Shown: positions 45,740-56,964 of the stretch, piece by piece | Position numbering within the stretch: position 1 is the first letter of the stretch | Layout of the letters: each line of letters starts with the position of its first letter | Source of the DNA: Deroplatys truncata | Lineage: Eukaryota > Arthropoda > Insecta > Mantodea > Mantidae | Direction of reading: 5' to 3' | NCBI GenBank assembly: GCA_030765065.1 | Contig: CM060990.1 | Location: 665,086,618-665,150,617 of the forward strand | Length of the DNA: 64,000 nt | Notes under the pieces: generated by a model | The model's input: only the letters and a program-made list of their open reading frames with translations | Told to the model about the DNA's origin: nothing | The model's database searches: none | Position numbers and translations under genes: made by a program

Positions 45740-46600
45740 AACAGTAACCATTTTACGAGACGAAAAGGTTCTTTTGTTACTCGGATAAAATAATTTTTCA
45801 AGAAACATTTTATTGAAGTGTCGATGGAAAACTGAAACTGCTCTGTGCATATTTTATTTGAGTGTATGACTTGTGTTTAAGTTCTCTAAGCTGAAGCCGA
45901 TCTTATCTGCTGACATGCGTGAATGATGCGGTCTCTAATCCTGAGGCTGCCTAATTGACGTTTTTTCAAACTCTTCTCCCGGGTGAAAGGTCGAATAACA
46001 TTAATCCAGTGCTACTGGGAATTATTTAGCATGGAAATAATGACTTATCACCACAATAGTATTATCAAGATGTCAACAGTTAAGACATTAATTGAATGTT
46101 TAAGAAAGCAAATAATAAATCTTGTGGTTGATAACAATTTGAAGCACATAGTTTCTTTTCTTCCCTTTAAAGCATTGCTGCCAAAAGATCTTGGAAATAC
46201 GTTGTATTTTACAGCATTAAATGCACAGTGCTATGAAATATACACTTTGTCTTAGGATGAGTCGAACTCGGTAAGCATATACCGGGTGCACAATTAAAAT
46301 CATCCCGATAACTATCTCCTATACTGTATCCACGAACTATGTTTACTATATTTTAAAAGTACTTAAAGGCGGAAGAATCCAACTTACACATATTTAATAC
46401 TGTTCAGAAAATAAACACAATTTAAACATATTGTTTCTTCTAAATAGAACAATAGCCATAAGTACAGCAGAAATTATGGGTGATAATGAGTGAAATTGCT
46501 ATTTTATACATTATTCTTACTTTTATGTTAAGTAATGCCTTGCAATTGGTACGAGGCGTATTCCAGAACTAGGTCCTTTTGATCGTAATAACATCGCTCA
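45740..46600. other. Spacer, no recognised gene
   Basis: Includes a 90-codon plus ORF at 45983-46255 without known motif, and near 46278 'ataccgggtgcacaattaaa', which looks like the end of a DNA element whose partner end I could not find. Confidence 0.3.
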
Positions 46601-46604
46601 TGAG

Positions 46605-47165
46605 TAAGGCAGTATTTTTAACACTTAATTATATAATATATAAATTCAATAACAGCCCGCCTTAAAGCAATATCTACAAAATAACATATGTAACAGTCAT
46701 TGTATTAATGTCTATATTGTTTACATGTTTAATAACGTTATGTGAATGTATTACTTAATTTAATAATGTAGGAGCTGTGAGAATATAGGTCAAAAGTTGC
46801 TAACAATAGGTAACAACGAGGTAACCTTGAGGCAATAATGAATTGGAAAGTTTAATAATGCTACTAGTAATTCTTGGAAACAATAATGTAATATTAGTAA
46901 AACAGTTTATAAATAGCCAATTAACAATCAGAAAAACCCTAAGTTAAATAAAACTCTTCTATTGGAATAGGATTAGTCAATCAGAAATTGAAATAGAGAA
47001 ATTTACAAATTCAGGCGGTAGAATTCATAGCTAACTGGACGCGAGACGCGTCCTCGAGAAGTTTAATACGTATTCAGTGTGAGAAGAAAATTCATTACGG
47101 CAAGAATATTTTAAAGTTTACGAGTTAAAAAGTGCCGGTTATTAATAAATAATCTCACAGCTCAT
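46605..47165 (-). mobile_element. LTR, family alpha (copy 8), 5' truncated
   Basis: Begins at its 3' edge with AAGGCAGTATTTTTAACACTT-type sequence (terminal TG changed to TA) and keeps the landmarks up to 'ataatctcacagctca'. The 5' third, with the modules, is missing. Near 47475 a further 'ttgaggcagcagttttaag' suggests the edge of another decayed copy. Confidence 0.65.
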
Positions 47166-47169
47166 TTAT

Positions 47170-47838
47170 CTCAAGTTTCTACTGCAAATAGTTGACGATT
47201 AAATCAACGTGAAAGTGAAGAGTATTTTGGAGTTTAGTGGATAAAAATTCAATACAATTTACTTGCCAGTTTGAAACATGTTATAAACGCCAGTATTCTT
47301 ATTTTGTTTAGTTGAATTTATTGTATTCTTAGGGTTAATTTTTCCATTTAAAGTCTTAAATTCCAGTTCCAAATCTTCTTTTATCTGAGTAGCAATAAGC
47401 CGGTATAGGCTGGAGTTTCTAGCTGTCTTCGATATGGTGAAAGCTACTGGTTGGAGGGTTGTAAGATGGAGATATTGAGGCAGCAGTTTTAAGATCCTTA
47501 TTTATATAATAATACTGAAAATCAATTATATTAACATAACTTATCTGACCCACCATATTTTAATTATCGGTCTCATCTTACACACCAGATAGTGCCACTA
47601 GCTACACACATTTAGTAATGCCAGCTGTGCCTTCCGGCATGTACTATGAAAGACAAGAAGAGGAGGCGCTTTATGCGGCAATTCTTTGAGGATTAAACAC
47701 CAAAGTGAACTTTTTATTTTGGATTTCACTATATTTGAAAATTGTCTTCATACTATGCATATAAACCTGTTCATATTGACGCAGCGGCTATGACCCAAGC
47801 TTATCAGGAGGTTGGTGCCAGGCAGTCCGAGATGAACA
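47170..47838. other. Spacer before the HSE segment
   Basis: No supported feature apart from the decayed LTR edge near 47475. Confidence 0.35.
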
Positions 47839-47839
47839 G

Positions 47840-48240
47840 ATAACCTTCTGGAAGTTTCTTTCTCCCGCCTCCAGGACATGTGTCCAGATAGTTCTAGAAT
47901 GATCTGTGGAAGATTCCATTGGTTACATTAAGGCAGTTGGTGAGCGTGTTTTTGCTGCGGTTCTCCAAGCGAGCTGGCGACGACTGGTGTGACGTCCAGC
48001 GAGTGCTACTGCGGAGCGAGAGATCGTAGAAGTCCTATGTTCGACTTCCTAGCGAGTGAACCATCCGGAAGAAGAGGCTACGTCACGAAGTGAAGTGCCG
48101 CGGAAATTGAACTAGTTCACATTAGTGAAGTAACCGTGTGAACTAAGTGAAGTCCCAGTGAAAGTTGAATCAGATCAAAATAGTGACAGTGAGAACTGAG
48201 AGAAGTGGCGGTTGAAAACAAAACAAGACACTCACAATAT
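47840..48240 (+). promoter_or_regulatory. Heat-shock-element promoter and leader, copy 2
   Basis: A perfect three-unit HSE, TTCtgGAAgtTTC, is at 47846-47858. TTCtaGAA (47892-47899) and GAAgaTTC (47909-47916) follow, and then a CCAAT box (CATTGG, 47917-47922). The next 300 bp form a purine-rich leader with 'gtgaagt' repeats and the blocks TGTTCGACTT, AGAAGAGGCTACGTCACG and AACTAGTTCAC, also found at 838-1235 on the other strand. No TATA box is clear. There is no reading frame downstream. Heat-shock-inducible transcription would be expected if it is intact, but that is inference. Confidence 0.6.
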
Positions 48241-48241
48241 T

Positions 48242-50230
48242 TACTCGCGTTTTGTATTTTTTAGGTTTACTTCTAGCCTAATGGGTAGGGATGTTCTTAA
48301 ACCTTCATTTTAAGTAGTGCAATTGTGATCAAAGCATTTGCTAAGGTTTCAAATTGTATTAGTTACTCGTCACCAGGCATAGGAATCGTTTGGCTACAAT
48401 TTAGCTACACTCAATCAACACACACAACGTAAACAACAGTGGCCAGGCAGGTAGAACACGGTTCCACGAGTGGTCTACACACGCCAACAAACTGTACGAG
48501 GGATGGGGGTGGTTTATCTGTGACGTCACTGCGTAAACTCAGATAACAGATTTCCTTTCGTCCTGGCTTTGCTTAGAAATTCCTCTGCCAGCTGATCACA
48601 TGTTTACAATTCTCAATCTTTCATTCAGCTTATCTATTACACTGCTGCAAGAGGAACTTTTCTTTAAATATTTTGTGTTTTTATGGCGGAGGTCTTCGTT
48701 ATCCACATGCCATTTTTGGCTACGCGTATTAATTTATTTCTTACTTCTCAGGGGTCTTGAACTTATTTTGATAGCGTAAAACTAAATTAGTGTTTTTGTT
48801 TAGTCACATAAAATACATTATTTCTCTTAATAAAAATTAATACAGTGCTTCAGCAAGTTATTTAGGTGCAAAATACCTCTAAAATTTCCACCCACCAAAA
48901 AGTAAAATTCTGGTAAGCATGAAGAATTAAACCTTTTCTCTAGAGATACCCCTATCACGATTAAAAGAATACAAACTTTTAAAATGCTCTCAATTTAAAA
49001 AAATATATACCTACTCATGACTGATTTCCTCGTGTAACTTCAACAATAAGGAAAGGAATCTGAGATCTAAAAATGCAGCTGCTGAAGTGGCATGAGTTGA
49101 ACACTCGAAGTGCACGCGTGACTAGCTTTTTCCTAACTCATTGTTCTTGAAAACTTCGCACATACGGCTGCATAAACCTTGGGATATAAGCAAAATGCAC
49201 CTTGTCGCTTCTAGAGGACGTTATGGGCACATTGATGGCTTAGCCTGTCAACTTCAGAAACCGGTGCTTTAGAATCGAGTGCCGTATCAACTCTAATGAG
49301 AGTCCTCAATTAGTCAGAGATGACAGGAGGGTTTAAGGCTGAAGTCGATTACCCACAGTTGTCATGGAGATGTAATCGAGATAGGTGTCAAGAAGTCGCG
49401 ACCCCTATATGGATTGAACGATCCAGTTTAAGTGCCAATTGATATAGCTGAAGTGGAGGCGATATAGTGTGGGACAAATAGCCAACAATGGTTCAACATC
49501 AACCAGGTGGAAGCCTGAAAGCTAGTTGTACTCTTGTGGCATAACGTGAATTGTCAACGGACCAGCAGTGAACTCAGCCTGTCAGCGAGGAGGGCAACAC
49601 GTGGCTTTGGCATAATCGCTTAGATCTATTACCAATAGCAAAGGTTTGGGAATATCTCTCCCAGACACGGCAAGCAATATTTGCAAAACAGGCTCTGTGG
49701 AGTGAGTGGTCTGCCTTATAATTGGCAGGCGTGAGTTCTAATCTCATCTGGAGTGAATTGGCTGCCTAAGATTGCTCCAAACTTTACTCTTATCCTCATA
49801 AGACAGAAACCAGATAGCTCTCAGTTCCCTAGACTTGAACTCATTTTCAGCACTACTTCACCCATTTCAGTCATCTTTACAAATGCAGATAGCGTTAAAT
49901 TTCTTGCACGATTTTTGTTTCACCTGTGGTATGAATAGTTTTTTTGTATGCAGTTTTGAACTGTAACATTAAAGTATTCATCTGAATGATGTGGGAATAT
50001 ACATGTGAGGCTTTAAATAACAGCGGAACAAGTGGAATAAAATTATTCAATCCCTTATCTTATAGTGCCAAGGGGTATCGTCAATTAAATGTAAGAGAAT
50101 TAATTTTAATTACTTAAATAAGAAGGCTCTTTTTGTTAAGATGAATTTTGCTAGTGTGATATAAGATGTATTTTAGATTACATATTTTTTGTTGCATTAT
50201 AAAAAACTCTGTTGTGGAATTCTTACCTAA
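48242..50230. other. Spacer with possible SINE-like head
   Basis: About 2 kb with no recognised gene. Near 49700-49750 GGTCTGCCTTATAATTGGC followed by GAGTTCTAATCTC looks weakly like a tRNA-derived head. The part 49080-49640 is less AT-rich than its surroundings and unassigned. Confidence 0.3.
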
Positions 50231-50234
50231 TGGC

Positions 50235-50273
<39 letters not shown>
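50235..50273 (+). repeat. (AAT)n microsatellite
   Basis: About 13 units of the trinucleotide AAT/TAA. Confidence 0.9.
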
Positions 50274-50274
<1 letters not shown>

Positions 50275-50596
50275 CGTCTAAAACTAATTATGGGTCTATA
50301 ATACTTCGCAACAGTTTAGGTGTGTGATTCCAACTTAAAATTATTCATCCCACTAATTTTAATAAAATGAATCACCACTATTTTGTGTTGACAATAACAT
50401 GAAGAGCAAGAAACGTTTCTAAGACAATTGAAGTAATGCAGTGAAGGCATTGTGACAGTTATATGGAAGTAATATTAGAGAACTGCACACTTAATTCTGT
50501 GATTTAAACCGTTTATAGCGAAATAAATATAGCTATTCGTCTTTCTTGTATTATATGCGTTCATGTATCATTCATTTTTCACCATCTCCGCCCTGT
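50275..50596. other. AT-rich spacer
   Basis: No supported feature. Confidence 0.4.
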
Positions 50597-50600
50597 ATTG

Positions 50601-51433
50601 TGAAGTAGGTTGGTTTGTATTGTATTTCGACTGTTGAGGAGCCGAACTTGAAGTAGTTGCAACCGCACGTATGGTACCGGGTAGCCTTCGTCCCAAATTT
50701 TAAAAATATTAACTTCGTTTGCCTCCGCTGCAACAGTATTATTGTTAGAGACATGTATCTTTTTGCAGGGTTGTGGTGTGACTGAATAATGAAGGCTTAC
50801 ACAGATTATAATTTTAGTTCACTCCTTTTATTAATGCTTGACACGATTTAAATAACACTTCACTGATATAGAGAGCTGTGAGATTCTTTTATTAATTTCT
50901 TGCACTTTTTAACACATAAAACTATTTTTGTCTCGCACGAATACGTATTAAATTTTCTCGAGGACAAATCTCGTGTCAGGAACACTGTCTACAACCAACA
51001 CGTCCAGTTATGAGCGCTGTCTACAAGCAACTGACTTCTAGATTTGTAAATTTTGCTATATTTCAGTTTCTGATTGGCTAATCCTACTCCAATAGAATAC
51101 CTTCATTTAACGTAAGCTTTTTTTCTGGTTGTCGATTGGCTATTTTATAAACTGTCAAAAAAATTACATTATTGTTGCTCCAAGAATGACTAGTAGTATT
51201 ATTAAACTTTCTTACTCATTATTGTCTCAAGGTTACCTCATTGTTAGAAACTTTTAACCTATTATTCTCACAGCTCCTACATTATTAAATTACGTAATAT
51301 AAACATATACAATGATTGTAATATATACTTGTTTATATATTGTTACATACACATATTGCTTTAAGGCGGGCTGTTATTATTTTTTATTATATAATTAGAC
51401 TGAAATCATTTAAGTGTTAAAAATACTGCCTCA
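50601..51433 (+). mobile_element. Solo LTR, family alpha (copy 9)
   Basis: The 833-bp segment runs from TGAAGTAGGTTGG to ACTGCCTCA. Flanks are ATTG (50597-50600) and ATAG (51434-51437), one mismatch apart. It has no ACGTATG module before the GAGGAGCCGAACTTGAAG block, which makes it the shortest copy with both ends. Confidence 0.75.
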
Positions 51434-51599
51434 ATAGTTCTCAATCAGATTCCCGTGCTTTAGTATGGGGCTATATCTGTTGTTTGCATGTGCAAATGCT
51501 TTGGGGAATAAGTTATTACTGCAAATTTGTATTAATTTTTAATCATTCTCAGCATTACTTTATGTTTATATTAATATCCTAATGATATCCTGGGTGATT

Positions 51600-52091
51600 T
51601 GACTATACGCCCATCTACCTGTGTTCTATCAAAATCTTCGATATGGATACTTCACCGAAAATCAGTGTTTTGAGGTCTCTGTGTGCCTGTGAACAGCATA
51701 GGTAGGATAACTACCTAAATTCAAAATAAGTTCAGCGTCTTTGAGGTATGTAACACGAAGATTTTTACGAATTACCCAAACAGAAGCTACCGTTTTCGGG
51801 AAGAAATTTCAGTAATTTTTTATTTTCTTAAAAACGACTCCAACGATTTTCATCAAACTATCGAACTTTGAGATGCTCACATGAAATCTCCGCTAGTTCA
51901 CTGTGAAGTACTGTTCATTATAATTGATTTTGTATAATTTTATAAAACTATAAGACTAAGAGGTAGAGAATACTTATACCAGCAACAATTTAGGGCTCGT
52001 GAAAATCTACAGTTCTTCTTGAACGTACTGCTTCGCCATTTTCGTAACATACAGCGCTGAAATTTTAAATGTTCACTTTCTCTACCACGTA
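51600..52091 (-). repeat. Family M, copy 5, diverged
   Basis: Minus-strand order is kept: 'ttcaccgaaaatcagtgttt', 'gtgaacagcataggtag', 'gtaacacgaagattttta', 'cgattttcatcaaactat', ending 'ttcactttctctaccacg'. It is shortened and lacks the GT expansion. Confidence 0.55.
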
Positions 52092-53246
52092 CAGAGAGCA
52101 CCAAAGAAAATCGTCGACGGATTTTGTATCATTTTCTGGGGTCTTTTGAGGCGTGTCCTTCACCTTACCTATCGCAGAGCGTGGTGGCTTGATAACACAT
52201 CAATAAGGGGGAAAAGAGGGGAGGTTGATACCTTTACTTTTTCTGGTGTTATTGAAACCGAAACATGTTTATCGTCTCAAAACCAGTCATGCCGTATACC
52301 AGCACGTGGACATATCGTGGGTATGTGGGAGGCTGGTCGCACTGTTACAGCAATTGCAACGGCAGTGTATAAAAGTGTTCTTATAGAAATTACTGGATAA
52401 AAGTATTCCAAGAAAGTGTGGAAGACGGTCTACATACTCGTCAGAAAGTGGGCACTTCCCGTAAAACATCCGCAGATGATATATTGTTTACTAAATGCAA
52501 ATTACTCTTTTGTTATAATTGACTGATCATGTTTAGAAACTAGAGATAAATATGTATATGGTTTACCGAATATGACATACATATTATGGCAATAAAATTG
52601 GGTTATATTTTTGTCGATAATCCTGTTGTATTCCTATGATCAGCAATATGTTAGTAAAGGTATATTAACCAATTATAGTTTGAATTACAGGGAAAACATG
52701 CTAATTTATTTATTATTTAGTTATGTTTACTTCTATGCAGCAACAATCATTGATATCACTACGAGAATACAGTTATGTCAATTTTTTTATAAAGTGCTGC
52801 CTTGCATATGCATTCAATGAATGTTATTCAAGCTTTAATTTGCAGCCCCTGAAAATTTTCTCACACTACACATTCTACACTTCGCTAACTTGGGCGCTCA
52901 TCAAGTTTTCCCCTTAGCTTTTAACCCTTTTAAAGGCGTGTCCTGCACTAACCGATAAAGTATGGGCTACCAATCACGACAAGAGGTCTGTATGACAAAC
53001 TGAATGCACTCACTCTAGCTCTTTCTCTTTAAGCAAATACGATCGAGAGCGTAAACACATATTTCGTTTCTACGCCACTTTGTAACCTTTGTTGTGGTTA
53101 TGGGTATAACTATTTAGCAGATGGAGTGGCGCACCGTTGCAACCTGGTCTAAAGCAACCAATGAAACGGCCATGGCTTCCAAGGCCACGTACAACGATAA
53201 ATAATGTGATGTAGACTTGAGGTGAGATTTTCTTTGGCGCTCTTTG
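52092..53246 (+). mobile_element. Tc1-like TIR element (epsilon), copy 2
   Basis: The 1155-bp element has CAGAGAGCACCAAAGAAAAT at the left and CAAAGAGCGCCAAAGAAAAT reversed from the right, inside TA on both sides (52090-52091, 53247-53248). It aligns over its whole length with 16031-17146. Removing it and one TA rejoins two M family sequences at their terminal palindrome. Confidence 0.8.
52287..52480 (+). pseudogene. Tc1-type transposase N-terminal remnant, copy 2
   Basis: GHIVGMWEAGRTVTAIATAV and, in a shifted frame, a KTSADD segment match the first HTH and linker of a Tc1-type transposase. A stop at about 52398 ends the frame, and the catalytic domain is absent, exactly as in copy 1. Confidence 0.6.
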
Positions 53247-53247
53247 T

Positions 53248-54092
53248 ACATAGTATATAGAGAAGATATTGCATTCCACCCAAGAATTCATTATCGGGAT
53301 TTCACCGGAAATACAGGTTTTTGGGTCGCTTGAATCAAAAAAAATATTTTTAGAAAAAGGTCGGTCTGTGAACAGCATAACTCAAAAACAAAAAGTCGGA
53401 TAAATATCAAACTTAGTATATAAGTTTAGCATCTTCCAAAGAAGCGACACGAAGATTCTCAAGAAAATTCCTTTACCCTAACTACCTTTACATGCAACAT
53501 TTTTGGAAATTTTGATTTTAAAAAAAAATGGCTAAGGATTTTGATTAAAATACCATATATTCAATATATTTTCATGATAAATAAAATGTATATCTTGAAT
53601 ATTCCGGGAATAACTTGTGAAGTGCTCTTCATTCAGAAGGAATTCTGTATAATCCTGTATAACTGGTAAACGTTAACGATAGACGAAAATGTACTACGCA
53701 AAAAGGTAGACCTCTTTAAAATACACGATTTATTTCCGATAACTTTTTGTGGCATGAGCCATTTCTGAGATATCTCTTATTAATGGCTGGAATTGCTCAA
53801 TGTATTGCCATTTTTCACTTCTGTCGAGTTTCAGTTGTTTCTCGTGGTGTCATGGAAATAGTATGGAATTTTAAAGCCAGCATACACCGTCTGCTTATAA
53901 AACATTTGACTATCGCTGTTCCCTTTGTATCTCTAAAGAAATGTGCAATGTAGCTCTTTCTGCAAAGGTTTATTTGGATTAAAATGAAGTAGATAGAAAA
54001 ACAAGCTTTATTAATAATAGTTTGTATACCCACTAATAAACGAAAGAGGGCAGAGAAAGTCATGTCAATGTAACACATCAGATTTTTTTTAA
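53248..54092 (-). repeat. Family M, copy 6, full length
   Basis: From 'atagtatatagagaagat' through 'ttcaccggaaatacaggttt', 'ggtctgtgaacagcataact', 'cttccaaagaagcgacacg' to 'gagaaagtcatgtcaatgta'. The CA/GT core is short here (GGTCGGTCTGTGAACAGC), which shows the state without expansion. A further M-like piece, 'gggtagagaaagttatacga', lies near 54282. Confidence 0.7.
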
Positions 54093-54324
54093 ATATAATA
54101 AAGTCATTTGATGGAACGTACTTTTTTGTTTTTGCATGTTGCATGTGACAAAGTACTCATTGCTGATTTATAAGTCATTTTTGGTAAAAGAATGTCGTGT
54201 ATAAGATAACTAGAATAAAACAATAACTTTTTAGTTAATACTATAACATATAAGGTTTGTATATTTAAGAATTTGTACTGGGTAGAGAAAGTTATACGAG
54301 TGTACCACATTAAACCTTTTTGAT

Positions 54325-54890
54325 TAACATGTGGTTCTTCAGGGAAAGAACGCCCTGACCACACCCTCGCGGTATCTTCCGTAAAGAAATCAAAACGCCT
54401 GGTTTTGGACATCTCAACGGAGGTTTTATTCATGCATAAGGAAATCTTTCATATGAGAAGTACATTTATTACAAATGTCAAGAGGATATATACATATAAT
54501 GAGACCTAGGCTAAGAAACGTGTGAGTTGTCCGAGAAATGTCCCTAACCATGTTCTCTGCTTTCACTGCCAGACACGCTACATTCGGGCTGTTTAACATT
54601 CTCCTATATTTTAGTTAATCTTAGAATTCCTTAGATATTAAACCTTATAATTTATGTTTGGTCTGTATAGAATTTTCGTGAATTTGTGCACTAGTTCTCC
54701 ATGATTGTTTGCTAAGGGCAAACCTGAGACCGAGGTATTAAGTAATATTCTCAGTGTAGCAGTTGTCATACTGTAGGCGTAAAAATTGACCAATCGGAAG
54801 GCGCCAATGCCTTCGCACTGTCACACGGGGGCTTGCCAGTTTACTTCTTGGAATTAATTTTTCTTCCACACGATCCTTTTGTTGGCTAAG
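54325..54890. other. Spacer, no recognised gene
   Basis: No supported feature. Confidence 0.35.
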
Positions 54891-54892
54891 CC

Positions 54893-55225
54893 TGAAAGGT
54901 AGAATCAGGCGACACTAAATTTTCCAGCTGATTCGCAGCTCAATTCCATTAATTGACCTAAAAGTGGTTGAAACTATGAAGCCCGGGACTTAAAGTACTT
55001 ACAACATTGTAAGTCGCCATTGGGGTATGTCATCTCAATACAATTTGAGATCTCCTTGTGGTTTACCGGGAAAAATACGAATCAGCTGGAAAATTTAGTG
55101 TCGTTCCGGCATGTTGCCATGGTAGCTCAGTGATTAGAGCAACCGGACAGAAGCCGGCAGATCCGGGGTTCAAATCCCGGCTATGGCATTGAATTTTTCA
55201 GTTGCCCGATTCTATCTTTCCAGTT
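54893..55225. repeat. SINE F in a fold-back arrangement
   Basis: CGACACTAAATTTTCCAGCT near 54909 is inverted near 55085-55105, and GGTAGAATCAGGCGAC near 54898 is matched by the inverted 'gttgcccgattctatc' near 55201. The tRNA-like unit at 55118-55192 lies in the second half. Confidence 0.45.
55119..55192 (+). ncRNA. tRNA-like sequence, SINE head rather than working tRNA
   Basis: GCCATGG and CTATGGC can form an acceptor stem. GCTC...GAGC forms the D stem around the A box (TAGCTCAGTGATTAGAGC), and GGGGTTCAAATCCC gives the B box. The anticodon loop would be ACAGAAG, lacking the universal U33, the anticodon stem has a mismatch, and the T loop is one base too long. The tail TTGAATTTTTCAGT also occurs next to a T-arm relic at 22230. 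A SINE head is more likely than a tRNA gene. Confidence 0.5.
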
Positions 55226-55520
55226 TACTTCTTGTTTACATAAGCAGATGATAAATTCTTTCTACCCTCTAAACCTAAGACACTGTGTTCACCGAAGCAC
55301 ATTGTGTTTGGTGTAGGGTTAGTAACAGGTCTGCCTTCTAGTGTGGAGGGCCCGTGTTATGATCTCGGTTGAGGCGAGTTGCTTGAAGTTCTGAGTAAAT
55401 CCCGGCTGAGGTCAGTTAACCTCGGCTTCATTTGAGCATTATTCTAAGTCGTTAAAATAAATGTTTTTAACACAAAAAATAAATTAAGGGAAAAAGCTTC
55501 TCTCCTGATAAGATGCTGGC
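55226..55520. other. Downstream flank of the exon
   Basis: No repeat recognised. It would be intron of the gene on the minus strand if the exon at 55528-55806 is real. Confidence 0.35.
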
Positions 55521-55527
55521 TACTTAC

Positions 55528-55806
55528 AACCAGAACAACATTGGCAATAAAATCTTGTAACCTTTGAGGACGAGGATTGAAAATTAAAACGATAATCGCG
55601 CTCGATATGCCACTAGCCAATGACAGGCAGAGTATGCTAGTCAGTTGACCAATCAAAGCCGTACTACGCTGATAGTATTTCATGGTGGTGCACTTGTTTT
55701 TAATTTGTGGGAATGCAGCAAGTGAGATCACGTATGCTGTGACTACAATAATAGCAACTGAAAATGCCGCGCTTTGGAAGTCAAGATATTGGTAATATAA
55801 AAGCAG
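55528..55806 (-). CDS. Internal exon of a multi-span membrane protein
   Basis: A 279-bp minus-strand exon of 93 codons, phase 0 at both ends. It is preceded by a long pyrimidine tract (about 55823-55850) and CTACAG, the first AG after the tract. It is followed by the consensus donor GTAAGT at 55527-55522. The peptide has a hydrophobic span AAFSVAIIVVTAYVISLAAF, a basic loop (QIKNKCTTMKYYQRS) and a second span ILCLSLASGISSAIIVLIF, with the start of another at DFIANVVLV. The two-span layout with a short loop would fit the middle of a four-span protein such as a MARVEL-type protein, but no diagnostic motif is present. It lies in a stretch free of repeats. Neighbouring exons are not found in this window. 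Confidence 0.45.
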
Positions 55807-55869
55807 CTGTAGATATTTTAACGCCAGAAAAAACAAAGAAGAAAAAAGTATGGTGTGGAACAAATGTTC

Positions 55870-56475
55870 AGAATTCTGTACGGAGAGAGATTATAAAATT
55901 GACGGCTCAGTTAGCGACAAACAGATTGCCTCCATTCTACAGGACTAACAAACGTGGTTATCGTTAAACTAGGTAAGTTTAAAATAAGCTTTTCGTGTGA
56001 TTATCTAGCAGAGTAGCACTTCTGCTACTAGTTTTACATTGGAATTTAATTTCGGTTTTAAACTCGTGCATCTTTTCATAACATAATTATTTCTCGTCCT
56101 TCGGTCTCGAAATAATTATCATGAAAAGAAGAATTTGTTAATCTCCATTAAATTGTCGTAAAACTATCAGCACTGGTGCTATTACTGTTGATAGTTCTTT
56201 GAAGATTGTTGCCGATTTATATTAACCCCTTCAAGTCCAATGCTGCCTGTGACATCACTATTTATATTTGTTGTTCGAAGTAGCATAAAAAGCTTGATTT
56301 GCAAGCTTTAAATTACAATAATTCTCTCTCTTTGTGATATACACTACTTTAAATTTTATATCATAGTCTACAATAAAAAACCTTTTCCCTTCTTTCTTTG
56401 TATTTACGTATATAATTTGACAAAATATGCTCTGCTACAGTGCTAACAACACTCGCACGTGGCAATCACTTTATT
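55870..56475. other. Spacer between exon and delta element
   Basis: AT-rich, no repeat shared with the rest of the window. It contains the inverted pair ATAATTATTTC and GAAATAATTAT (56089-56120). Confidence 0.35.
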
Positions 56476-56479
56476 TTAT

Positions 56480-56964
56480 TGTCGCATGCCTCACATTTTG
56501 TAATTAATTATTTAACTTCAGTGGTGGGCAACTCGCTTGCGAGAGGGATCGTTATTCAAACAAAGGAAACTTTAATTTAAGAGGCACCGACAAAGGGACG
56601 CAGCTAAAGTTAAATTCACAACATAATTTACACTAATATAATTCCTGGCTGAAGGGAGAGGCAAGGATTCTATTCTACCATAATGAAAGCTGAAAGAAGA
56701 AGAACTAATAGATTTATTTAACAAAGACTTACCCCATGTGCCTGCCGGGGCGAGGACGCCATATCGTTGGGCAGCTATCCGTACACCTCACACAAAGACT
56801 CGTCCCAGACTGACTGAGAAAACCCGTTAAGCTTGGCGTCACTAACGCCATCCCCACCAATGAGACTGTTTCCCCTTAAACACCCCTCCTCAGATAAACT
56901 GCCAACCTACAACTTGGGTAACCAGAGGGCGCATTACCAATATATAATCTGTGCACATGCCACA
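56480..56964 (-). repeat. Delta 3' LTR
   Basis: TGTCGCATGCC...CATGCCACA on the plus strand. It is the 3' LTR of the minus-strand element, because the polypurine tract adjoins it. Confidence 0.9.

Noticed and set aside
55119-55192. Functional tRNA gene
   Set aside because: No U33, a mismatch in the anticodon stem, an oversized T loop, and a SINE-type tail shared with another locus.
55764-55967. Plus ORF of 67 codons overlapping the candidate exon
   Set aside because: It is on the opposite strand of the better-supported minus exon, has a Lys-rich stretch from the reversed pyrimidine tract, and shows no motif.
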